NCBI RefSeq assembly: GCF_009884975.1
Contig: NZ_CP041970.1
Span: forward strand, 372,001-436,000
Length of the DNA: 64,000 bases
Direction of reading: 5' to 3'
Origin: Acinetobacter dispersus
GTDB lineage: Bacteria; Pseudomonadota; Gammaproteobacteria; Pseudomonadales; Moraxellaceae
In this document: one piece after another, positions 53,628-61,384 of the stretch
Position numbering within the stretch: position 1 is the stretch's first letter
Layout: every line of letters begins with the position of its first letter
Position numbers and translations under genes: made by a program
Notes under the pieces: model-generated
Seen by the model: only the letters and a program-made list of their open reading frames with translations
Told to the model about the DNA's origin: nothing
The model's database searches: none

Positions 53628-53699
53628 GTGTCTGCTGTTTCTATCTGTATATTAAAAAAGCATTAGCTTTCATAAACATAGTTTTTTTATAAAAAGGGC

Positions 53700-53728
53700 T
53701 TGTCAGTAGAAAGGTTTATCTCTAATAT
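53700..53728 (+). promoter_or_regulatory. sigma-70 promoter of the second tRNA unit
   Basis: TTGTCA, a 17-base spacer and TAATAT again end 11 bases before the tRNA, identical in layout to the first copy. Confidence 0.8.
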
Positions 53729-53739
53729 ACACACCCATC

Positions 53740-53824
53740 GGGGGCGTGGCGAAATTGGTAGACGCACTGGATTTAGGTTCCAGCGCCGCAAGGTGTAAGA
53801 GTTCGAGTCTCTTCGCCCCCACCA
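53740..53824 (+). tRNA. tRNA-Leu (anticodon TAG), copy 2
   Basis: Identical in sequence to the tRNA-Leu at 53366. The following hairpin (53830-53856, AAGAAGGTAAG / CTTACTTTCTT) has kept its stem but has no T-run, so readthrough into tRNA-Trp is likely. Confidence 0.97.
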
Positions 53825-53891
53825 TATTTAAGAAGGTAAGCATTTCTTACTTTCTTATGATTGAGTCATATATGATTTAATCATGCAGTTT

Positions 53892-53965
53892 AGAGGATTG
53901 GTGTAATGGTAGCATGACGGTCTCCAAAACCGTTCGTCAAGGTTCGAGTCCTTGATCCTCTGCCA
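53892..53965 (+). tRNA. tRNA-Trp (anticodon CCA), copy 2
   Basis: Identical to the tRNA-Trp at 53519, with anticodon CCA, discriminator G and encoded CCA end. A terminator follows. Confidence 0.92.
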
Positions 53966-53972
53966 AATAAAT

Positions 53973-54004
53973 AAAAAAGCCCTTGTGAAAACAAGGGCTT
54001 TTTT
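53973..54004. terminator. bidirectional terminator after the second tRNA-Trp
   Basis: AAAAAAGCCCTTGT-GAAA-ACAAGGGCTTTTTT is a perfect stem with a GAAA tetraloop and T-runs in both directions. It ends the tRNA unit and the convergent porin operon. Confidence 0.92.
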
Positions 54005-54009
54005 ATGGT

Positions 54010-55203
54010 CTATTTCTTTTGGTATGCCAATTTTAAACTTAGAAGCGTACTGTGATTATCGCTAAAGCTTCCAACTAAATCACCATTCTGACGTTGTGCT
54101 TGAGCATCTCCAAGCCATAAATATCTTCCGCCAAGTGAAACTGCCCAGTTGGGTAGAAAATTATATTGGAACCCGAGCCCGAATCCCCAGTAACCATTAA
54201 CTGGCCCAAGTGCATTAGCTGGATCACCAAGACCTGAATCCCAACTGACAGATGTTGAGACTGAAAATTTATCAGTAAGTTTCTGCGCGATTCCAATTTG
54301 TGCTGACCATTGATCTTCTCCATAACTGAGCAGAGGAAGTCCTGTTTTATCTGGACTGGCTGGAGCAGTTCGCTCTGCTAATTTGGCTGGTTTAAACTCA
54401 AAGTCTTTCCATGGCACCCAGCGGATATTGGCGCTGAGTAAGGTTTGTTTACTTAGGCCTGTTTGAAAATCAAAATTTACTGATTCTGGTGAAGTAAATG
54501 TGACAGGTAGCGTGTAAAGATCATTACTTAATACTGAAAACTGCTCTGTGGTGCGTGTCTGATGTTTTATTTCGGAGCGATAAGTCAGTGCTGCTTTTAG
54601 CCCAATTTCGGGTTTTTTCAGGCTGAATCCTGTTACCCAACCCATTGCATAATCAGAGTGCAGTTCGGCATTGTAATTGGCGCTACCTTTATAAATTTGT
54701 CCACGCAGTTTGATGTTACCTTCAATTTCTTCTAAGGCAGGACCTGCGTAAACACTTAAATTTCTATTGATATTCAAACCGATAAGCCCTGTTAAATTCT
54801 GGCTGTCTAGTTTGGCTTGAGTACCTTCAGCGGGTTTATTTTCAAATTGAGAAACAAAGTCGCTGTGCCCACGATGTTGAAGGTTAATATTGAAAGGTTG
54901 ATCATAAATGAGCCCTAGACTTATTTTTTCATTTAAATCTGTTTTTATGCTGCCACGTAAAGCACTATTATTGGCACTAATATTAGGAATTTCATTGGGA
55001 TTGCCTTGGCTACTCAGTCCTTTATCCTGCCCACTCACATCTGGCATAGAATAATTATAAGAGAGGGATGCATAGGTTCCATTTTGAAAAAAATCAGTAA
55101 TGGATTGTCCAGAGCGATCAAGGCCTGCGCTGTACCCAGTATTGATGATAAATGGTGTTGTGACTAAAGCTGATAAGGTGTGATGTCTAATACGTGAATA
55201 CAT
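54010..55203 (-). CDS. OmpP1/FadL-family outer-membrane transporter
   Basis: A 397-residue protein from ATG 55203, with GGAGG five bases upstream. It begins with a signal-like segment ending INTGYSAG. The early LDRSGQSITDFFQNGTYASLSYNYSMPDVSG region is the FadL-type N-terminal hatch, followed by alternating beta-strands and a C-terminus typical of a barrel (LLSLKLAYQKK). FadL proteins take up long-chain fatty acids and hydrophobic compounds. It lies 83 bases downstream of a secreted-protein gene in one operon. Confidence 0.88.
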   Translation of the reverse strand: MYSRIRHHTLSALVTTPFIINTGYSAGLDRSGQSITDFFQNGTYASLSYNYSMPDVSGQDKGLSSQGNPNEIPNISANNSALRGSIKTDLNEKISLGLIYDQPFNINLQHRGHSDFVSQFENKPAEGTQAKLDSQNLTGLIGLNINRNLSVYAGPALEEIEGNIKLRGQIYKGSANYNAELHSDYAMGWVTGFSLKKPEIGLKAALTYRSEIKHQTRTTEQFSVLSNDLYTLPVTFTSPESVNFDFQTGLSKQTLLSANIRWVPWKDFEFKPAKLAERTAPASPDKTGLPLLSYGEDQWSAQIGIAQKLTDKFSVSTSVSWDSGLGDPANALGPVNGYWGFGLGFQYNFLPNWAVSLGGRYLWLGDAQAQRQNGDLVGSFSDNHSTLLSLKLAYQKK

Positions 55204-55286
55204 TGGAGCCTCCAAATTCCTTTTGGGGCATACAACACTCAAGTTTTTATTATGTTCTTGGGTGTTGTATGGATTGGTTTTATTGA

Positions 55287-56651
55287 TTATTTAAAGCAGG
55301 GGTTAAAAATTTCGACTTGATTTGGCATCAGATAGTTGGTTTTTGGCAGGTATTCTCCCATCACCGAAGCTAAATCTTTTTGCTGTTCGACATTAGCAAT
55401 GGTGTGTTTAAAACTGCTTGATGCAAGCATGTGTCTGATCTGGACAATAGTCATATCTGGGTCAACAGCACCGTCTCCATCTTCTGCCATAGGTAACCAA
55501 CCGATACCACATTCTGGTTTGGCATTACGCGGACGGTCAGCGACTCGACTTACGACAACAGTGTAATAACCATTTTGATCAACTGGAATTTCTTCATCAA
55601 ATAAGCAATCATTGACGCGTGTATTGGCAAAACCTTGATTTGAACAGATTGACCAATAACGCAAATCGCCCTGCGTCAAAAGCCCTTTATTGTTGAAGGT
55701 CTTAGAAACAGTAGGTGCTTTTCCACGCAGGACAAAGACCTTGCCATATTTTCTATTCACAACTGTTCTAATGTATTGATTATCTAAGTTTGGATAAAAG
55801 CCACCTTCAGAGCGTCTTGCTTGTTCATTGATCTTGCCAGTAAATATCCCTAACAGGCTTTCTCGATCAAGTTGAATAAACCATTGTGCTGGATTCTGTG
55901 CTGGCCATGTATCTGGCTTTCCTGCCTGATGGATCAACTGGCGATATTCATTGGAAGGAATACTGACTGCAGCAGAAGTAAGTTGTAATGGCTGATTGGC
56001 TTTGAGTTGTGCGCAGGCTTGATCACCCTCTAATACACGACCATCTGCAAGCGTTAATTGAGGTGTTGGTAAACTTACACCTCCTGTGACGCTTTGTCCG
56101 TTATCAGGTAAGTAGATTCGATATAAAATCATTTGCTGATTTTTGCCGTAAGCAGGCGCATAGAGTTGATTAACACTTTGTGGCTGACTCAATTGGCCAA
56201 CTTTGCGCTGTGCTGTCACAGGGGTAGCAGATACGTTTAAGCTGTACTCACGTTGTGATGGACTACGTTGTTGCCCATAAACGAAGGGATTACCAGAGTT
56301 ATTATTTGGCTTGATTAAATAGTCTGCAACCGATTCAACAGGTTTTCCAGCTTCGTCATAACTAATAAAAGACATATATCGTGAACGTGGAAATTCTCCT
56401 TTGAGTTTAAGACTTGCTCCTTGAGGAATGGTGAAAGTACCTGCCCAATAATAAACATTGGCATCTGGGTAGGCGATATTGATATATGGGTCAGCGCTAA
56501 CAGGACCACGAGCCCAAAAACAAGAGCGTGGACCCGGAATAGCCTCGAGTGTTTGAGGAGTCGCTTGAGCTGTGGTTTCTTGTGCCTGTGTTGCAAACGA
56601 GGTGGAAATCACGACGCTACTGATCAGTAGCGGAATTAAAGTGTGTTTCAT
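55287..56651 (-). CDS. exported uncharacterised protein, partner of the FadL porin
   Basis: A 454-residue exported protein (signal MKHTLIPLLISSVVISTSFATQAQ). It contains several cysteines, tryptophan/tyrosine-rich stretches (NIAYPDANVYYWAGTFTIPQG, ECGIGWLPMAEDGDG) and a central region without recognised domains. It may be a periplasmic or surface binding protein. It is upstream of the FadL-like porin in an operon and divergent from a LysR gene. The cluster suggests handling of a hydrophobic carbon source. Confidence 0.7.
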   Translation of the reverse strand: MKHTLIPLLISSVVISTSFATQAQETTAQATPQTLEAIPGPRSCFWARGPVSADPYINIAYPDANVYYWAGTFTIPQGASLKLKGEFPRSRYMSFISYDEAGKPVESVADYLIKPNNNSGNPFVYGQQRSPSQREYSLNVSATPVTAQRKVGQLSQPQSVNQLYAPAYGKNQQMILYRIYLPDNGQSVTGGVSLPTPQLTLADGRVLEGDQACAQLKANQPLQLTSAAVSIPSNEYRQLIHQAGKPDTWPAQNPAQWFIQLDRESLLGIFTGKINEQARRSEGGFYPNLDNQYIRTVVNRKYGKVFVLRGKAPTVSKTFNNKGLLTQGDLRYWSICSNQGFANTRVNDCLFDEEIPVDQNGYYTVVVSRVADRPRNAKPECGIGWLPMAEDGDGAVDPDMTIVQIRHMLASSSFKHTIANVEQQKDLASVMGEYLPKTNYLMPNQVEIFNPCFK

Positions 56652-56900
56652 TTTACATCCTTGCTTGTATGACTTTAATTTCTGAATCGAAACAGAACGG
56701 ATTAAAGGTGCTTAATCTAGAAGCAGCATAGGAAGTTTGATTTATATTGTGTAATGGATTTTTTGTATGGAAGTTATAGCTTTTGGATATACCTAATAGC
56801 ATCTAAAATAATAAAATTAAGATATATTTTTAGGCAAAGACGAATGGAAATGCTTTTTTAGTATGTTTATGAATCACAATAAAATATTCAGGGATGAGAA

Positions 56901-57803
56901 ATGATTAAGCCAAGACATCTACAGCAAATCATGGTGTTAACTGAAATTGGAACGATCAATCAAGCGGCTGAAGCACTTTGTATGACCCAGCCATCGTTAA
57001 CCAATAGTATTAAAAAATTAGAGCATGACTTGGGCGTGGTCTTGTTTGAGCGAACCAGTAAAGGCGTTAAACCGACTTTATATACCGAGCATATTCTAAA
57101 ACAAGCCCCACAAATTTTGCAGCAGTTAGATACCTTGCATAAGGAGATTAAACTCCTTTCGAGTGGTCAAGTTGGAGAAATACATATCGGGACAGGGCCT
57201 GTCATTATTCATGCATTGATGAAAGATGTGATTCCTTTATTTTCAAAGCAATATCCTGATATTGAAGTGCATTTATATGTTGATAACCCCAAGAATATTA
57301 TTGAAAAAATAGAAAATGGCATTCTAGATTTAGGGATTGTAAGTACAGAGTATGTTGATCTTGCTGATGATTTGATTTCAGTTTCGCTGTTTCAAGACCC
57401 GATTAACTTTATCGTTCGTTCTGGACATCCCTTACTTGAAATTCAACATTTGGCATTTGATCATCTTCTGGATTATCCATTTGCGTTACCGCGAATTTCA
57501 AAACAAAAAATGCAATGGTTAAGGGCTCAAACGCATACAGGGCATTCACCACGAGTTTGCTTAACTGTGAATGACTACGATTTATTGATTCATCATATCA
57601 TGCATAGTGATGCAATTACGGCTGGACCAAGCCATTTATTCCAATCATTACAAAGGGAGCGGGATGTCACGGTCTTAAATTATCAAAATCCTGCTTTTTC
57701 ATGGCATGCATGTGCTGTTTATAAATCGATTAGTATTCACTCGATCGGAATGAAACTATTTTTAGATATGATTCGAGAATGGTTTGAACTGAAGAATACT
57801 TGA
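56901..57803 (+). CDS. LysR-family transcriptional regulator
   Basis: A 300-residue LysR regulator with the helix-turn-helix at about 5-60 (TEIGTINQAAEALCMTQPSLTNSI) and an effector domain from about 90. It is divergent from the secreted-protein/FadL operon with 249 bases between the starts and is its probable regulator. Ligand unknown, perhaps a fatty-acid or hydrocarbon derivative. Confidence 0.9.
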   Translation: MIKPRHLQQIMVLTEIGTINQAAEALCMTQPSLTNSIKKLEHDLGVVLFERTSKGVKPTLYTEHILKQAPQILQQLDTLHKEIKLLSSGQVGEIHIGTGPVIIHALMKDVIPLFSKQYPDIEVHLYVDNPKNIIEKIENGILDLGIVSTEYVDLADDLISVSLFQDPINFIVRSGHPLLEIQHLAFDHLLDYPFALPRISKQKMQWLRAQTHTGHSPRVCLTVNDYDLLIHHIMHSDAITAGPSHLFQSLQRERDVTVLNYQNPAFSWHACAVYKSISIHSIGMKLFLDMIREWFELKNT

Positions 57804-58076
57804 TTTTACTTTAGACCCATTCCTTATTTTTTCATATTGTCACTGTCAATAAATAAAATGCTAAAAAACAGCTCATTTTTTGCTTAATTTTCAATTTTTT
57901 GTGCCAATTAGTTTTTGAATAATAGAGTGATCAGCAGAGCTCTTAATCAATTTAGATTATTCAAGTTAGATTTCAGCTTGATGAAATAAGTCACAAAAAA
58001 GGCTTAGATAAATAAAGCCAGCTCGATCATCAATGAGCTGATGCTAGGGAAAAATTTAAGAATTAAGGAATAACAC
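57804..58076. other. AT-rich gap with an inverted repeat
   Basis: CAGCTC (58019-58024) and GAGCTG (58035-58040) form an inverted repeat about 40 bases before the short ORF at 58077. The rest is AT-rich with no gene seen and probably contains the promoter for the short ORF and astA. Confidence 0.35.
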
Positions 58077-58190
58077 ATGTCGGGATTGTGCATGGTTCAG
58101 CATAGAAAAAATGAATTGGATGTCTTACTCAAGAGCACAATCAGCGCAGCCTGTGCCTCGTTTGTTCTGATTGAGAATAAGGGGAAATAG
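58077..58190 (+). CDS. 37-residue small ORF directly upstream of astA
   Basis: ATG 58077 has AAGGAA six bases upstream and opens 37 codons to a TAG at 58188, two bases before the astA start. The peptide (MSGLCMVQHRKNELDVLL..., with three cysteine-like or small-residue clusters) is not a recognised family. It could be a leader peptide, a coupled small protein or an astA-related remnant. The strong ribosome site makes translation likely. Confidence 0.5.
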   Translation: MSGLCMVQHRKNELDVLLKSTISAACASFVLIENKGK

Positions 58191-58192
58191 AC

Positions 58193-59236
58193 ATGATGAT
58201 GATTCGTTATATCAAACAAAAAGATATTCATGATCTTTACCACTTGGCACAGAAAGCAGGTTTTGGTTTAACCTCTTTGCAACCAGATATGGAAATATTG
58301 GCTGCACGGATTGATCGAGCGATTAAAACGGTCGAAGGTAAACTGGATAAGTCGGAGCAGGGCTATTTATTTGTGCTGGAAGATACCTCACTACATAAAG
58401 TGGTTGGTGTCTGTGGAATCGAGGTTGCCTTAGGTCTAAAAGAACCTTGGTATAATTTTCATATCGGCACACAAGTTCATTCTTCCGAACCTTTGAATGT
58501 TTATAAATCATTGCCGACCTTATATCTGAGTAATAACCACACTAACTGTAGTGAGTTATGTACCTTATTTTTAGATCCAGATTATCGTTTAAATAAGAAT
58601 GGCAAGTTTTTGTCTAAGGTTCGGTTTTTGTTCTTATCAGCGTTTAGACAGTATTTTGAAGAAACCATTGTGGCTGAAATGCGCGGATTTTCAGATGAAA
58701 ATGGACGTTCACCATTTTGGGATGCAGTCGGTCATAAATTCTTCGATATGGAATTTACCAAAGCCGATTATCTAAGCGGTACAGGCAAAAAAGCCTTTAT
58801 TGCGGAACTCATGCCACGGCATCCACTTTATGTCGATATGCTGCCTGATGAAGCGAAGGCGGTGATTGGAGCAGTTCATCCGAATACCGAACCCGCGTAT
58901 AACCTTTTGATTGAAGAAGGGCTGCGTTATAAGGGCTATGTCGATATCTTTGATGCGGGTGCAACCTTGCAGGCGGATATCGAGAATCTAAGAGCCATCA
59001 AAGACAGCCATGTGTTAACTGTCCATATTGAACAATCTGATCTCATTATGCTCGGTGATGAACCTTATATTGTCGCCAATGATGATTATGAAAATTATCG
59101 CGCCATTTTAATCTATAGTCAGCCAGACTCAAACCAAGTGACGTTGAGTGTGGAGCAAGCCCATCAGTTACATGTGAAAGAGGGGGCATCGGTACGTTTG
59201 CTCAATATCAATATTGCAAATCAGAACAAGCGTTGA
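58193..59236 (+). CDS. astA: arginine N-succinyltransferase
   Basis: A 347-residue enzyme of the AstA family (E. coli 344). It transfers succinyl from succinyl-CoA to arginine in the ammonia-producing AST pathway. Motifs include the GIEVALGLKEPWYNFHIG block, LFLDPDYR, EMRGFSDENGRSPFWDAVG, and the late PHIAN/GD region. The other ast genes (astB, astC, astD, astE) are not nearby, so this is an isolated copy or an AstA-like acyltransferase for another amino acid. A D-serine/alanine permease gene follows. Confidence 0.88.
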   Translation: MMMIRYIKQKDIHDLYHLAQKAGFGLTSLQPDMEILAARIDRAIKTVEGKLDKSEQGYLFVLEDTSLHKVVGVCGIEVALGLKEPWYNFHIGTQVHSSEPLNVYKSLPTLYLSNNHTNCSELCTLFLDPDYRLNKNGKFLSKVRFLFLSAFRQYFEETIVAEMRGFSDENGRSPFWDAVGHKFFDMEFTKADYLSGTGKKAFIAELMPRHPLYVDMLPDEAKAVIGAVHPNTEPAYNLLIEEGLRYKGYVDIFDAGATLQADIENLRAIKDSHVLTVHIEQSDLIMLGDEPYIVANDDYENYRAILIYSQPDSNQVTLSVEQAHQLHVKEGASVRLLNINIANQNKR

Positions 59237-59687
59237 TGGGCTATGTATAAGTAGAAAATTCACAGATTTAGATGTTAATTCACAACACTTATACTGTATT
59301 TTTTAGCCATATTCTTTATTTATATCGATGCATAATTTTTTACTATCTTCGATATTCATATCTTTCTCAGATGGAGTGAGATTAGGATAATAGAGTATAT
59401 TTCATGTTAATTGGGTAATAATTAAGCGAAAATGAAAAGCATCATCTTCAACTCGTTTGGGGATGAGATATGATGCTTGCGGCTAAAATACTTTTGATCA
59501 ATAACAACAGGTTTTAGTGTGCAGAAAAGGGATTTAATACGAACTATTTACAAGTGAGGTGGGTTAATTAAGCTATTAATTTCAAAATAATTTTAGAAAG
59601 ATGGAACTTTTAAATTAAAGCATTTTAAAAATATTTTATTTTTATGAAGCATTTATAACGGTTGCTGCAAACTGGAGTAAGGATGAC
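59237..59687. other. gap between astA and cycA
   Basis: This 451-base gap is AT-rich. It holds an inverted repeat AAGCATCAT (59437-59445) / ATGATGCTT (59470-59478) whose loop pairs further. The repeat is most likely a terminator-like hairpin of astA without a T-run. No gene was recognised; the cycA ribosome site (AAGGA) is at its end. Confidence 0.4.
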
Positions 59688-61139
59688 ATGAGTCAGAATA
59701 AAGGAACGCAACTTCTGGATGAAGATTTGCAGGAAAGTTCGCAAGACGAAGAAAAATTACAACGCTCGCTGACCAATCGTCATATTCAAATGATTGCAAT
59801 TGGCGGTGCAATTGGTACAGGCTTATTTATGGGTTCTGGGAAGACCTTAAGTATTTCAGGTACTTCAATTGTTTTAACTTATTTAATTATTGGTTTTTTC
59901 TTTTTCTTTGTTATGCGGGCAATGGGCGAGCTGCTGCTAGCAAATACCAACTTTAAAACATTTGCCGATTTTGCGACGGCCTATATCGGTCCTTGGGCAG
60001 GTTTTTTCCTTGGTTGGTCTTATTGGTGTAACTGGATTATTACTGCGATAGCCGATGTCATCGTGATTGGGGGATATATGCAGTTTTGGTATCCCGATAT
60101 TCCTGTCTGGATCCCTGCATTTACCTCGTTGGCTATTCTGACCATACTGAACTTTGTTGCTGTTCGAATGTTTGGTGAGCTGGAGTTTTGGTTTTCGTTG
60201 ATTAAGATCTCCGCCATTATTCTGTTTATCCTTGCGGGTATCTATTTAATCAGTACCGGCTTTACTTCACCCAATGGTATTAAAGCATCGATGAGCCATG
60301 TGTTTGAAACTCAATCGATGTTTCCTTATGGCGTCACAGGCTTTTTAGCAGGTTTCCAAATTGCGATTTTTGCCTTTGTCGGAATTGAATTGGTTGGAAC
60401 TACAGCTGCTGAAACTAAAGATCCGCATAAATCTCTACCTAAAGCCATCAATTCGATCCCATTACGTATTTTACTGTTCTATGTTGGTGCATTGATATGC
60501 ATTATCGCGGTCACATCCTGGGCAAAAATTTCACCTGAAAAAAGTCCATTTGTTGAAATGTTCACCTTGATTGGTTTGCCGATTGCTGCTGGACTAGTTA
60601 ATTTTGTCGTTGCAACCTCAGCCTTATCTTCTGCAAATAGTGGTATCTTTGCGACCAGTCGTATGCTCTATGGTTTGGCGTTGGATAATGATGCACCAAA
60701 GAGCTTTAGTAAATTATCGAAGAAAAAAGTACCAATTCGAGGTCTGATTTTCTCAATGACTTGCGTCACCATTGGAACCTCTATTTTGTTCATTGTGCCG
60801 AATGTGATGACAGCATTTACGATTATCTCAGCATTGACCTCAATTCTATGTGTATTTACCTTTATGCTGATTATTCTGTCGTATATTGGCTATCGTAAGA
60901 AATTTCCAGAGTTACATTTACAGTCGAAGTTTAAAATGCCAGGTGGTTTGGTGATGGCATGGCTGACGATGCTATTTTTGGTATTTACAATTGTGATTCT
61001 TGCTTTAGACCACGATACCCTTATTGCATTGGGGCTTTCACCAGTGTGGTTTATTGGCCTATTGATCGCTTATCGTTATAAAAAGAAAAAAATGTTAGAA
61101 CTGGATATCTTAAAGGCAAGTAGGGCTGATTATGTTTAA
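59688..61139 (+). CDS. cycA: D-serine/D-alanine/glycine transporter (CycA-like)
   Basis: A 483-residue amino-acid permease with 12 hydrophobic helices. It follows the E. coli CycA sequence closely, including LTNRHIQMIAIGGAIGTGLFMGSGK near the N-terminus, FVGIELVGTTAAETKDP and a C-terminal RKKFPELHLQSKFKMPGG. It imports glycine, alanine and D-serine with protons. A terminator follows. Expression from its own promoter after the gap is likely. Confidence 0.9.
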   Translation: MSQNKGTQLLDEDLQESSQDEEKLQRSLTNRHIQMIAIGGAIGTGLFMGSGKTLSISGTSIVLTYLIIGFFFFFVMRAMGELLLANTNFKTFADFATAYIGPWAGFFLGWSYWCNWIITAIADVIVIGGYMQFWYPDIPVWIPAFTSLAILTILNFVAVRMFGELEFWFSLIKISAIILFILAGIYLISTGFTSPNGIKASMSHVFETQSMFPYGVTGFLAGFQIAIFAFVGIELVGTTAAETKDPHKSLPKAINSIPLRILLFYVGALICIIAVTSWAKISPEKSPFVEMFTLIGLPIAAGLVNFVVATSALSSANSGIFATSRMLYGLALDNDAPKSFSKLSKKKVPIRGLIFSMTCVTIGTSILFIVPNVMTAFTIISALTSILCVFTFMLIILSYIGYRKKFPELHLQSKFKMPGGLVMAWLTMLFLVFTIVILALDHDTLIALGLSPVWFIGLLIAYRYKKKKMLELDILKASRADYV

Positions 61140-61179
61140 GTGGAATTAATCTACGGCTACATTCTGACTCATATTAAAT

Positions 61180-61206
61180 AAAGCAGAGCTTCGGCTTTGC
61201 TTTTTT
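61180..61206 (+). terminator. intrinsic terminator after cycA
   Basis: AAAGCAGAGC pairs with GCTTTGCTTT (one G-U pair) around a TTCG tetraloop and is followed by six T. Confidence 0.9.
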
Positions 61207-61384
61207 ACATTATTTTTAGAGTTAGAGTATTTGAAGAATGTTTTATATCTATGAATATAAAAAGTATTATTTTAAACCAAGAAATAATGGTGACGAAAAA
61301 TGTCATAAACAGACAATACTGTATAGACAGATGCATATTGCTATCGGTAAAATGCCGTAAATTTAAGCAAAAAAATCTATAAAA

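Larger units (their letters stand above)
53318..53968 (+). repeat. tandem duplication of a promoter-tRNA-Leu-tRNA-Trp unit
   Basis: Two copies (53326-53592 and 53700-53965) are offset by 374 bases. Each contains a TTGTCA-17-TAATAT promoter, tRNA-Leu(TAG), spacer hairpins and tRNA-Trp(CCA). The tRNA genes are identical between copies while the spacers have diverged. Confidence 0.9.

Noticed and set aside
61197..61382. 61-codon ORF between cycA and vgrG
   Set aside because: It starts with TTG inside the cycA terminator T-run and has an irregular composition, so it is most likely spurious.
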